A stretch of DNA of 64,000 bases, from assembly GCA_965221605.1 (NCBI GenBank), contig CBDCSK010000016.1, positions 62,001 to 126,000 of the forward strand, read 5' to 3'. The position numbers and the translations under genes were made by a program. The DNA is from Aldehydirespirator sp965221605. GTDB taxonomy: Bacteria; Actinomycetota; Acidimicrobiia; Acidimicrobiales; Aldehydirespiratoraceae. Below are positions 23,247 through 31,525 of the stretch, piece after piece; positions within the stretch are counted from its first letter, which is position 1; every line of letters begins with the position of its first letter. The notes below the pieces were generated by a model. That model was given only the letters and a program-made list of their open reading frames with translations. It was not told the origin of the DNA and did not search any database.

Positions 23247-23751
23247 CTGGGATCGGGGGCACTCGGAAGTGTCGGTGAGCGTCAACGGGGCCCCGCACCG
23301 GGCCGTGCTCGAGGCGCGCCGGACGCTGGCCGACTTCCTGCGCGAGGAGTGTCTGGCCACCAGCGTGCACCTCGGCTGCGAGCACGGTGTCTGCGGGGCC
23401 TGCACCGTGCTCCTCGACGGCATCGCGGTCCGCTCGTGCCTGCTGTTCGCGGTGCAGGCACAGGGCGCGGAAGTCACCACCGTGGAGGGACTCGCCGGCC
23501 CCGACGGCTCCCTGAACGCTGTACAGCAGGCGTTCCGGGACTGCCATGGACTCCAATGCGGGTTCTGCACGCCCGGGTTCATCGTGTCGGTGACCGCCTT
23601 CCTGGCCGAGAATCCCGAGCCGACCCTGGAGGAGATCCGCAGCGCGCTGTCGGGCAACCTCTGCCGCTGCACCGGCTACCAGGGGATCATCGCCGCGGTC
23701 CAGCAGGCGGCCGCCGCGGAGGCCCAGACCCGAACGGGAGTAGAGCCATGA
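23239..23751 (+). CDS. molybdenum hydroxylase [2Fe-2S] subunit (CoxS/XdhC-like)
   Basis: A 170-residue iron-sulfur subunit carrying two 2Fe-2S clusters. The plant-type ferredoxin domain shows CEHGVCGACTVLLDG with an additional Cys at VRSCLLF; the C-terminal helical domain shows LQCGFCTPGFIVS and NLCRCTGYQGII, the second cluster. All eight cluster Cys are present. Overlaps the FAD subunit by eight bases and the large subunit by four (ATGA), as in the usual medium-small-large order. Confidence 0.95.
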   Translation: MSDWDRGHSEVSVSVNGAPHRAVLEARRTLADFLREECLATSVHLGCEHGVCGACTVLLDGIAVRSCLLFAVQAQGAEVTTVEGLAGPDGSLNAVQQAFRDCHGLQCGFCTPGFIVSVTAFLAENPEPTLEEIRSALSGNLCRCTGYQGIIAAVQQAAAAEAQTRTGVEP

Positions 23752-26114
23752 CGTCGGGGGCCGCGTTGCCGGGATCAGCCACGGTCACGACCGGGGTTGA
23801 TGCCTCGGAGGCGGCAGGCCGGTTCGTGGGCCAGTCCGTCAAGAGGGTCGAGGACGGGCGCCTGGTGGCGGGTTCGGGTCAGTACGTCGACGACATCCGG
23901 CTGCCGGGAATGCTCCACGCCGCATTCTTGAGAAGCGACCTTGCCAGGGCCCGTATCCGGCGACTGGACACCTCCGCGGCTGCCGGCCTGGACGGGGTGG
24001 TGGCGGTGCTGACCGCCGAGGACCTGAACCACCACGTCGACTCGCTGCGATCCTCGGTCAACCCTCCTGATCTGGCCATCGTCCCGGGCCATGTGCTGGC
24101 CCCCGGCGATGTGCGCTTCGTGGGCGATCCGGTGGCGCTGGTCGTGGCCGAGGACCGCTACCTGGCCGAGGACGCCCTCGAACTCGTCGACATCGAATAC
24201 GAGCCCCTGACACCGGTAGTTGACTACGAGCAGGCCGCCAGCAGCCCCCACATGGTCCACCCCGAGCTGGGGACCAACCTGGGCGCGTCCGGCTCCGGTC
24301 CGGATCCAGGGTTGGCTCGGGTGTTCGAGTCGGCCCACCTGGTGGTCACCGAGACCTTCCACCAGCAGCGGCAGTGCAACATGCCCATGGAGACCCGAGG
24401 CCTGGTCGCTCACTGGCAGCGCCACGCCGGACGCCTCGACCTGTGGGCGTCCACCCAGAGCCCCCACGAGCTGGCGTTCACCGCGGCCCGCGTTCTGCGG
24501 ATCGGCGAGCACCGGGTGCGAGTCCACATGGGCGACGTGGGCGGGGCGTTCGGCCAGAAGGTCTACTCGGGTCGCGACGAGCTGGCGGTGCTGCTTGCAG
24601 CCCGCGCCTTGGCCCGGCCCATCAAGTGGATCGAGGACCGCCGCGAGAACCTGATGGCCGCCAACTCGGCCCGGGTGGACCGTCTCACAGTGACGATGGC
24701 CGTCGACGCCGACGGGCGGATCCTAGGGGCGGAGATCGACCACTTGAGCGACAGCGGCGCCTACCCGCTGGGCGGCGCGCCCGCCAAGAGCGCGCAGCTG
24801 GTGTCGATGTTCCCGGGCCCGTACCGCATCCCCCGCTTGGGCTGGTCCACGGCGACGGTGTTCACGAACACGGTCGGCCGGGGCGCGTACCGGGGTCCGT
24901 GGCAAATGGAGACCGTCGGCCGGGAACTGATGATGGATCTGGTGGCCCGGAGACTCGGTCTGGATCCACTCGACTTCCGCCGCCGCAACGTGATCGAGCA
25001 GGCCGAACTGCCCCACACCACGGCCACGGGCCGCACCTACGAGCAGATCTCACCGGCGGAGACTCTGGAGCAAGCAGCCGAGATGATCGACTACCAGTCG
25101 TTCCGGGCCGAGCAGGCCGAGGCCCGCTCAAGAGGGCGGCTGCTGGGGATGGGCTTGAGCTTGTTCGTCGAGCCCACTTCCATTGGTAGGGGAGCGCTCG
25201 GCGCCGAAGGGGCGGTGGTGCGTGTAGAGCCCGACGGCAGCGTCACCGTGTCAATGGGAACCGGCTCTCACGGTCAGAGCCTGGAGACCACCATCGCGCA
25301 GGTGGTGGCCGACGAGCTCGGCGTCGACATGGGGCGGGTCACCCTGCGCCAGGGCGACGGCACGCCCTACGGCTTCGGGACGGGCGGCAGCCGCAGCGCG
25401 GTGATCGCAGGCGGAGCAGCCCGGGCCGCGGCCTCCGAGGTGCGATCCCGGATCGAGCGGATCGCCGCCCACCTGCTGGAGGCTGCCCCCGAGGACATCG
25501 TCGTCGATCGAGGATCGGCGTTCGTGGCGGGCACCCCCGCGAGGCGGGTATCGGTGGCCGAGGTGGCCGACGCGGCCTACCGCCGCCCGGAGGCGCTGCC
25601 CGAGGGTGCGCCCGAGGGGCTCGAGCACACTGCCCGCTACCGGGCGCCCGAGGTCACCCACTCGAACGCAGCCCATGCCTGCATCTGCGAGGTCGACCGC
25701 GGCACCGGGATCGTGCGGATCCTCAGGTACGTCGTGAGTGAGGACTGCGGCAACATGGTCAACCCGATGATCGTCGAGGGCCAGATCGCGGGCGGCGTTG
25801 TGCAAGGCATCGGCGGGGCGCTCTACGAGTGGGCGCCCTATGACACCGACGGCAACCCGCGGGCCACCACACTGCTCGACTACGTGATGCCTACCGCCGC
25901 CGAGGTGCCCATCCTCGAGCACGGCCATGTGGTGACTCCCTCGGACACCCCCGGAGGGCACAAAGGCGTGGGCGAAGGCGGTGCCATCGGCGCGCCGGCC
26001 TGCGTGGTGAACGCAGTGAACGACGCGCTGGCTCCCCTCGGGATCAGGTTCGCCCGCCAGCCGCTCACCCCCGACGCCATCATCTCCGCTATCGCGGAGA
26101 CCGAGCGAAGTTAG
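23748..26114 (+). CDS. molybdenum hydroxylase large (molybdopterin cytosine dinucleotide) subunit
   Basis: A 788-residue catalytic subunit that hydroxylates aldehydes or N-heterocycles using water. Motifs include VGQSVKRVEDGRLVAGSGQYVDD at the start, MGDVGGAFGQK, RGAYRGPWQ at the active-site loop, GTGSHGQSLETTIAQV, and KGVGEGGAIGAPACVVNAVNDAL with the catalytic Glu. The active-site loop is AYRG, not the AYRCSFR of true CO dehydrogenase, so the substrate is not CO. No XdhC-type or cofactor maturation gene is in the window. Confidence 0.95.
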   Translation: MTSGAALPGSATVTTGVDASEAAGRFVGQSVKRVEDGRLVAGSGQYVDDIRLPGMLHAAFLRSDLARARIRRLDTSAAAGLDGVVAVLTAEDLNHHVDSLRSSVNPPDLAIVPGHVLAPGDVRFVGDPVALVVAEDRYLAEDALELVDIEYEPLTPVVDYEQAASSPHMVHPELGTNLGASGSGPDPGLARVFESAHLVVTETFHQQRQCNMPMETRGLVAHWQRHAGRLDLWASTQSPHELAFTAARVLRIGEHRVRVHMGDVGGAFGQKVYSGRDELAVLLAARALARPIKWIEDRRENLMAANSARVDRLTVTMAVDADGRILGAEIDHLSDSGAYPLGGAPAKSAQLVSMFPGPYRIPRLGWSTATVFTNTVGRGAYRGPWQMETVGRELMMDLVARRLGLDPLDFRRRNVIEQAELPHTTATGRTYEQISPAETLEQAAEMIDYQSFRAEQAEARSRGRLLGMGLSLFVEPTSIGRGALGAEGAVVRVEPDGSVTVSMGTGSHGQSLETTIAQVVADELGVDMGRVTLRQGDGTPYGFGTGGSRSAVIAGGAARAAASEVRSRIERIAAHLLEAAPEDIVVDRGSAFVAGTPARRVSVAEVADAAYRRPEALPEGAPEGLEHTARYRAPEVTHSNAAHACICEVDRGTGIVRILRYVVSEDCGNMVNPMIVEGQIAGGVVQGIGGALYEWAPYDTDGNPRATTLLDYVMPTAAEVPILEHGHVVTPSDTPGGHKGVGEGGAIGAPACVVNAVNDALAPLGIRFARQPLTPDAIISAIAETERS

Positions 26115-27403
26115 GCGGCCGAGGCGGTCATCGCCTCGGCAATCACCTCCACCGTCTCGGCCACGTCGTCGTTGCTGTGGGCCGCCGATACGTAGAACTT
26201 TCCGGAGCTGAGCACTCGCCGCCGGGCACACTCCAGCAGGAACCGGCCGGCCCTGGCTGAATCGGCCCGCTTCAGGCTGGCGACGTCATCAATGGTGTGC
26301 TCGGCGAAGGCGATCTGCACGACGGGACCGTCACCGAGTAGCTGCACATCGACGCCTTGATCGGCGGCAGCCCGCTCGATGCCGCGCCTGAGCTCGCCGG
26401 TCGTCGCCTCCAACCGGTCGTACGTGCCGGGCCGGCTGAGCACCCCGAGAGTGGCCAGACCGGCCGCGGCGCACAGCGGATTGCCGTTGAGGGTGTTGCC
26501 GTAATAGGCGCCGCTAGCGGGCAGGCTGCTCTGAGGCTGGGCCACCTCGATGATCTCCCCGGCCCCGGCGATTCCGGTCATGGGCATCCCGTTGGTGAGG
26601 GCCTTGCCGAACGTGGCCAGATCGGGCACGACCCCGTAGCGCTCCTGGGCTCCGCCCAGCGCGAACCGGAAGCCGGTGACCATCTCGTCGAAGATGAGAA
26701 GAACTCCCGCGCCGGCAGTGACCTCCCGGAGCATCCGGAGGAACCCGGGCGCGGCGACGAGGCACCTCTGCATGGGCTCGCAGATGACCGCGGCCAATTC
26801 GCCCGCGTTGCGCCGGATCAAGTCCTCGGTCATCGAGAAGTCGTTCCATCGCGACACGATCACGTCATCGGCGACGCCAGCGGGCACCCCTCCGGAATCG
26901 AACGTTCCGCCCGGATACTGCGCAGGCTCCGTGAAGGCGTTGATCATGCCCACGTCGTGGGAGCCGTGGAAACCGCCCGCAAACTTCAGGATCTTGGGCT
27001 TGCCGGTGAACACCCGGGCCATGCGCAAGGCGTAGAGGGTGGCCTCCAGGCCTGACGAAGCGAACTTCACCTGCTGCGCGCAGGGCATCACGTCGACGAT
27101 CCGCTGAGCGAGCTCGATAGTGGGGGAGTTGAGCACGTAGAACGTGGACCCCTTGGCGGCCTGCTCCGCGATCGCGGCCGCAACCTCGGGATGGGCATGC
27201 CCGAGCAGCACCGGGCCGCTGCCGAGCATGTAGTCGATGTACCGGCGCCCGTCGAGGTCGTAGAGATAGGCGCCCGATCCGCTGGCCGCCACCACCGCCA
27301 AGTCGTCGGGCAGTCTGAACTGCCCGCTCACTGTGCCGGCCATCAACTCGTGGGCCAGTCTCAAGACGTCGTCGCGCACGAGCGGGGGCCGGGGCTCCTC
27401 CAA
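26111..27403 (-). CDS. class III aminotransferase, glutamate-1-semialdehyde aminomutase-like
   Basis: PLP enzyme of about 430 residues. Landmarks: YLYDLDGRRYIDYMLGSGPVLLGH, FASSGLEATLYALRMAR, FHGSHD, ICEPM, LLIFDEMVTGFR and the PLP Lys in DLATFGKALTNGMP, then YYGNTLNGNPLCAAAG. The set resembles glutamate-1-semialdehyde aminomutases, but those are usually hemL in the heme pathway; this copy is in a catabolic island and probably transfers an amino group to or from an island intermediate. The start is uncertain: TTG 27403 lies seven bases from TAGAAT (-10) and would be leaderless; GTG 27379 is an alternative. Tail overlaps the molybdenum subunit gene convergently by four bases. Confidence 0.87.
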   Translation of the reverse strand: MEEPRPPLVRDDVLRLAHELMAGTVSGQFRLPDDLAVVAASGSGAYLYDLDGRRYIDYMLGSGPVLLGHAHPEVAAAIAEQAAKGSTFYVLNSPTIELAQRIVDVMPCAQQVKFASSGLEATLYALRMARVFTGKPKILKFAGGFHGSHDVGMINAFTEPAQYPGGTFDSGGVPAGVADDVIVSRWNDFSMTEDLIRRNAGELAAVICEPMQRCLVAAPGFLRMLREVTAGAGVLLIFDEMVTGFRFALGGAQERYGVVPDLATFGKALTNGMPMTGIAGAGEIIEVAQPQSSLPASGAYYGNTLNGNPLCAAAGLATLGVLSRPGTYDRLEATTGELRRGIERAAADQGVDVQLLGDGPVVQIAFAEHTIDDVASLKRADSARAGRFLLECARRRVLSSGKFYVSAAHSNDDVAETVEVIAEAMTASAA

Positions 27404-27410
27404 GGTGACT

Positions 27411-27427
27411 ATTCTATGATCATCATG
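27411..27427. promoter_or_regulatory. ATGATCAT operator in a divergent promoter (site 1)
   Basis: The palindrome ATGATCAT occupies 27416-27423 between the aminotransferase gene (minus) and the VOC gene (plus). TATGAT (27415-27420) is a -10 match for the plus gene, ATG 27425 following directly; TAGAAT on the opposite strand is a -10 match for the minus gene. The 13-mer ATGATCATAGAAT (minus strand here) is repeated exactly at 30285-30297. Confidence 0.7.
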
Positions 27428-27934
27428 ACATCGATTTGGCATTTCGCCCTGGCCGTGCCCGACCTCGAAGAGGCGATGGAGCAGGTCGGGGAGGCTTTCA
27501 AGGTGAGCTGGCGGCCGATTCACCGAGCCGAGACGGTGCTGCGCGACGAGCATGGCCAAGAGCATCAGGTGGAATGCGTTTTCACGTTCTCCGAGGGCGG
27601 TCCGCCGTCGATCGAGATGTGGCAGGCAGTGCCCGGAACGCCGTTGGCCACTCCCGACGACACCTGGTTGCACCACATCGGATACTGGGTCGACGACCTG
27701 CCCGAGGAGTCGGACCGGCTCGACGGTCTCGGCTGGCCGTGCTTCATGAACGCCCACAGCGTGGCCATACACCGCGGGCCGGGCGGATTGATGCTCGAGC
27801 CGTGCGACGTGAACCGGGACCGGCCGTTCCTGCGGGACCTGTACCCGCCGGGCAGCGCCCTCCACGGACCGCCCGACAACAACGACCCCAAGCACTACCG
27901 CATAGGCGCCGACTACCACCAGCCGGTCGACTAA
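27425..27934 (+). CDS. VOC (glyoxalase) family protein
   Basis: A 169-residue VOC-fold protein: IWHFALAVPDLEEAMEQVGEAF, then a second module WLHHIGYWVDDLPEESDRLDGLGWPCFMNA and the closing IHRGPGGLMLEPCDV, with metal-ligand type His and Glu at the usual sites. A long C-terminal tail (RPFLRDLYPPGSALHGPPDN) is beyond the core. The ATG is only four bases from the -10 element, so the transcript is probably leaderless. First gene of a pair with the SDR. Confidence 0.85.
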   Translation: MTSIWHFALAVPDLEEAMEQVGEAFKVSWRPIHRAETVLRDEHGQEHQVECVFTFSEGGPPSIEMWQAVPGTPLATPDDTWLHHIGYWVDDLPEESDRLDGLGWPCFMNAHSVAIHRGPGGLMLEPCDVNRDRPFLRDLYPPGSALHGPPDNNDPKHYRIGADYHQPVD

Positions 27935-27939
27935 CCGGT

Positions 27940-28764
27940 ATGGGGCCGCCCGTCGACGCCTTCTCCTACGACGGCAAGCGGGCGCTGGTGGTCGGCGGCG
28001 CCACGGGCATGGGCGCGGCCACCGCGTCGCTGGTGCGCTCGCTCGGGGCCCACGTCACCGTCTTCGACATCGCCGAGGTGAGTGTCGAAGTCGACCATTC
28101 GGTGCGGGTAGATCTGAGGAACATCGACAGCGTGGACGAGGCTGTCGGCGCTCTGTCCGAGCCGGTCGACGCGCTGTTCTCGTGCGCGGGCGTGGCCGAC
28201 GGGACCGAGGGGATCCTCGAAGTCAACTTCGTGGCCCAGCGCCACATCATCGAGCGGGTGGTGGCTGGGGGACTGCTGGCCGGCGGAGCCGCCATCGGGG
28301 TGATCTCGTCCATGGCCGGGACCGGCTGGTACGTGCACACCCCCGAGGTGCTGGAGTTCCTGGCCACACCGGATTGGCCGTCCGCGGTCGAATGGGTGCG
28401 CGACCGGGACGTTGTGCCCACCTACCGGTTCACCAAGCGGGCCATGAGCGCTTACATCGCGCTGCAGGCCATGCCGTTGCTGCAGAGAGGGATCCGCATC
28501 AACGGCATCGAGCCGTCGATGACCGACACCCCGCTGGCCCGGGCCAACGCGGACCGCTGGTTCCGCTTCGGCGCCGAGTACCGGGCCGCAACCGGGCTGC
28601 AGCCGCTGACTCCCGAGCAGATGGCCTACCCGCTGGCCTTTCTGTGCAGCGACGCGGCCAGCGGCGTGACCGGCACCTGCCTCATCGTCGATCAGGGCCT
28701 GGTCGGGGCGGCACTCACCGACACCTTCGACACGCCCGGCACCAAGGCCCGCTTCGGGTTGTAG
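27940..28764 (+). CDS. SDR of the 3-alpha-hydroxysteroid dehydrogenase-like group
   Basis: A 274-residue SDR. GGATGMGAATA binds the nucleotide, FDIAEVSVEVDHSVRVDLRN points to NAD, and SCAGVADGTEGILEVNFVAQRHIIERV is the NxAG region in the form seen in 3-alpha-HSD/carbonyl reductases. A long insertion (WYVHTPEVLEFLATPDWPSAVEWVRDR in pieces) precedes the catalytic Y-R-F-T-K. These SDRs act on steroid, terpenoid or other cyclic alcohols and ketones. Five bases after the VOC gene. Confidence 0.88.
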   Translation: MGPPVDAFSYDGKRALVVGGATGMGAATASLVRSLGAHVTVFDIAEVSVEVDHSVRVDLRNIDSVDEAVGALSEPVDALFSCAGVADGTEGILEVNFVAQRHIIERVVAGGLLAGGAAIGVISSMAGTGWYVHTPEVLEFLATPDWPSAVEWVRDRDVVPTYRFTKRAMSAYIALQAMPLLQRGIRINGIEPSMTDTPLARANADRWFRFGAEYRAATGLQPLTPEQMAYPLAFLCSDAASGVTGTCLIVDQGLVGAALTDTFDTPGTKARFGL

Positions 28765-28775
28765 CGGCTGGGCGG

Positions 28776-30218
28776 TCAGCTTCCGGCTACTAGAGCTGAC
28801 ATCAAGCGTCTGACGTCTGGCAAGTCCTCCAACGACTCCACGCAGGCGACGGCCTCATCGACCTGGCGAGCCGCCAGGAACGGCTCGCAGAACAGCCTGA
28901 ACTTGTCTTGCAGCTCTGCGTCGGCGACCACCGCGGCCTGCTCCCAGGGATCGCCGCTGGCGTGGTCGGTGCAGGCCTCGAACGTCCGGCCGGAGGTGGT
29001 GGTCAGGGTCATGGCGGTGGGGATCAGCTCGCAGTGGCCCTGCTTACGGATGAGTTCTTCCATGATCGGAGCGGCTTCCGGGTAGACCCGTACGTTGACC
29101 CGGGTCGCGAAGTCGCGCACCCGCTGGTCGGACATCGCTTCGGTGCTGTGCCACCGCGGCCCGGGCGGACCCATGCAGGCCGCCAGGCCGAGCACGTGGG
29201 GCACGCTGAACTGTCCGTCCACCACGGTCTGCACGTCGGGGTCGTCCATGTGCTTGGCCATCATGGCGTGGGGTACCCGCACGTCGACGGTCGCGATGTC
29301 GTCGGCTTCGACACCGGCCTGGGCCTGCAGGTCGTAGAACAAGTCGAGCGCCGGGGTGGCGAAGCGGCACGCGGGATAGACCTTGAACGAGGTCTCCTCG
29401 ATGAGCCACCGCTGCCCGAGCCGATCGGTCAACGTGTCCCACTGGCACCGGCGAGAGCCCATCATCCGCCAGAACCCGCGGTCGCCGTCGAGGATGGTGG
29501 GATCGCCGGCGAAGCCCTCCGCGGCCAGCCGGGCCGCGGTCACCCCGGCCTCGGCCATGGTGCCGTACATGCCGTACTTGGTCATGGGCCGGGGCGCGGG
29601 CAGGTTGCCCCACTGGCCTGCGATGGGCAGCGGAGCGGTGGCCACCGTGACGCCGAAGGCCCGGGCCATAGCGTCGGGATCGAGTCCGAGCAGCCGCCCG
29701 GTAGCGACCGTCGACGCGAACGCGGCCCAGCTGAGGCCGGCCACCGGGGCTATCTCGACGGTGCCGTCGTCGAGCAGGTCGATGTGGCGCAACGACAGTC
29801 CGATGCGGGCGGCGATGTCGAACCCGACGGCGATGGCTCCGAGCAACTCCGCACCGGATTTGCCCAAGGCCTCAGCAGCGGAGAGCGCGGGCGGGACCGC
29901 GCACGCGGCCAGATGGCCCGAGTGACGGATGGTCTCCTCGGCATCCAGCGCGTTGGCGTAGTGGGCGTTCAGGAAGGCAGCTGAGGCCAACGGAAGCCGT
30001 TCCCCGCCGACCAGAACCGTTGCTTCCCCGGCGCCGCCGGACGCGGTCCTGACCCTGGTCAGGATCTCGCTGGAGGCCACGCCCCGCCCGCCGACGGTGC
30101 AGCCCAGCGTGTCCAGCGCGACCCGCTTGGTGGCGGAAACCGCTTCGCGACCCAGATCGCCGGTACGAGCCTCGACCGCGAACCGGGCCAAGGTCCGGGT
30201 GTAGCTGGGCTCTGACAT
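28776..30218 (-). CDS. MmgE/PrpD family protein
   Basis: A 480-residue protein of the 2-methylcitrate dehydratase (PrpD)/aconitate decarboxylase-related superfamily. The all-helical N-terminal domain begins LARFAVEARTGDL and contains VALDTLGCTVGG, ANALDAEETIRHSGH and WAAFASTVATGRLLGLDPDAMARA; the lid domain includes VYPACRFATPALDLFYDLQ. A second, similar protein is at 53187-54620. PrpD relatives dehydrate or decarboxylate tricarboxylates, and others take part in isomerisation of ring-cleavage acids. It is transcribed divergently from the sulfotransferase through operator site 2. Confidence 0.87.
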   Translation of the reverse strand: MSEPSYTRTLARFAVEARTGDLGREAVSATKRVALDTLGCTVGGRGVASSEILTRVRTASGGAGEATVLVGGERLPLASAAFLNAHYANALDAEETIRHSGHLAACAVPPALSAAEALGKSGAELLGAIAVGFDIAARIGLSLRHIDLLDDGTVEIAPVAGLSWAAFASTVATGRLLGLDPDAMARAFGVTVATAPLPIAGQWGNLPAPRPMTKYGMYGTMAEAGVTAARLAAEGFAGDPTILDGDRGFWRMMGSRRCQWDTLTDRLGQRWLIEETSFKVYPACRFATPALDLFYDLQAQAGVEADDIATVDVRVPHAMMAKHMDDPDVQTVVDGQFSVPHVLGLAACMGPPGPRWHSTEAMSDQRVRDFATRVNVRVYPEAAPIMEELIRKQGHCELIPTAMTLTTTSGRTFEACTDHASGDPWEQAAVVADAELQDKFRLFCEPFLAARQVDEAVACVESLEDLPDVRRLMSALVAGS

Positions 30219-30280
30219 GTGTCTCCCCGGGCGTAGGACGCGTGCCGGGCCGAGCCCGGCCGAGCCGCCCGGTACGATGC

Positions 30281-30298
30281 AACCATGATCATAGAATG
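30281..30298. promoter_or_regulatory. ATGATCAT operator in a divergent promoter (site 2)
   Basis: ATGATCAT at 30285-30292 lies between the MmgE/PrpD gene (minus) and the sulfotransferase gene (plus). CATGAT would serve as -10 for the plus strand, placing the transcription start at the ATG at 30296. The extended 13-mer with TAGAAT is identical to site 1 in reverse orientation. Confidence 0.7.
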
Positions 30299-31525
30299 GT
30301 CCTGGACACCGAAGCCGGGATCAGCACCGGGCCCGAAGCCCGGCCCGGTGCCAGCCCGCGACGCTTGTCTGTGCTGAGCGTCGCGCCGCTGGTCGAGCAG
30401 GCCCGCCAGCAGGCCGGGGAGGCAGCCGGCGAGTTCGAGAGCCCTTCGTTCGAGGATGGCCTGGAGGTCCTTGCCCGGTCGATCAACGACTGCGACCGGA
30501 TCAACCCCGCAGGGCGCGGCCGGCTCGAGGGGCTGATCGTCACCCACCTGGTCCGGCGACTGAGGGTTGACCGGTACCTCGCCGCCAACCCCGACGCGCT
30601 CGCGGCCGGGGTGGCGCGGCCGGTGTTCGTGATGGGCATGCCCCGCACCGGCACGACGGCGGTGATCAACCTGCTGGCCTGCGACCCGGCCCGGCGGACG
30701 GTGCTGCGCTGGACGCTGGAGGATCCGGTGCCGCCGCCCACCGCCGACCGGCTCTACACTGATCCTCGCTGCCTGGCCGCCCTCGAACAGCAGGAGCGGG
30801 CGTTGGCCGAAGGCCTGGCCGGCACGAATATCCGCTTCGAGTGGGCCGACTCGCCCGCAGAGTGCGTCCACGTGATGAACCACGACTTCAAGGCCATGCA
30901 GTGGGAGGCGTCCGCGCCGATGCCCGCATACACCGAGTTCATCTACTCCTGCGACATGAACTCGGCCTACACGTTGCACCGGCGATACCTGCAGGTGCTT
31001 CAGCACCGCGCCCCCGGTCCGTGGGCCCTCAAGGGACCGTCACACGCCCTGTGGCTGCCGACTCTGCTGAGCATCTATCCCGACGCCCGGCTGGTGTGGA
31101 CCCATCGGGACCCGTGCGCCGCGGTGGCGTCGCTGTGCAGCCTCATGGCCAACGCCCACCGCCGCAACTGCGACGAGGCCGACGTCGAGTACCTCAGCCG
31201 TAACGTGCCGCTGGGCCTGATCGAGCACGTCCAGCGGCCGATGGCCATGCTCGATGAGATCGGGGACCGGATCCATCACATCCAGTTCTCCAGCCTCGTG
31301 GGCGGCGAGATCGAAACCATGAGACGCCTCTACGCCTGGCTCGGCGATGAGCTGACGCCGGCCGTCGAAGCCCGGATGCGCGGCTGGCTGAGCCAGGGCA
31401 GGCAGGCCCTGTTCGGTCCGCATCGCTACACCCTCGAGGACTTCGGACTGCAACGGTCCGCGGTCGCCTCCCTATTCTCGGACTACGTCAACCGCTTCGA
31501 CATACCCGCGGAGACAGGGCAATGA
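30296..31525 (+). CDS. sulfotransferase family protein
   Basis: PAPS-dependent sulfotransferase of about 409 residues. The 5'-phosphosulfate loop is RPVFVMGMPRTGTTAVINLL near residue 108, and the 3'-phosphate segment is WALKGPSHALWLPTLLSIYPDARLVWTHRDP near residue 250, both typical of the Stf/Sulfotransfer_3 group. It would transfer sulfate to a hydroxyl, or act in reverse as a scaffold for substrate binding. ATG 30296 fits a leaderless transcript; TTG 30363 (MSVLSVAPLVEQARQQAG) would fit family N-termini. Ends four bases inside the metallo-beta-lactamase gene. Confidence 0.87.
   Translation: MVLDTEAGISTGPEARPGASPRRLSVLSVAPLVEQARQQAGEAAGEFESPSFEDGLEVLARSINDCDRINPAGRGRLEGLIVTHLVRRLRVDRYLAANPDALAAGVARPVFVMGMPRTGTTAVINLLACDPARRTVLRWTLEDPVPPPTADRLYTDPRCLAALEQQERALAEGLAGTNIRFEWADSPAECVHVMNHDFKAMQWEASAPMPAYTEFIYSCDMNSAYTLHRRYLQVLQHRAPGPWALKGPSHALWLPTLLSIYPDARLVWTHRDPCAAVASLCSLMANAHRRNCDEADVEYLSRNVPLGLIEHVQRPMAMLDEIGDRIHHIQFSSLVGGEIETMRRLYAWLGDELTPAVEARMRGWLSQGRQALFGPHRYTLEDFGLQRSAVASLFSDYVNRFDIPAETGQ

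Noticed and set aside
23748..26114. CO dehydrogenase annotation for the molybdenum hydroxylase
   Set aside because: The diagnostic AYRCSFR loop is absent.
26111..27403. hemL (heme biosynthesis) identity
   Set aside because: Genomic context is catabolic, no other heme genes are near, and the similarity is at family level only.
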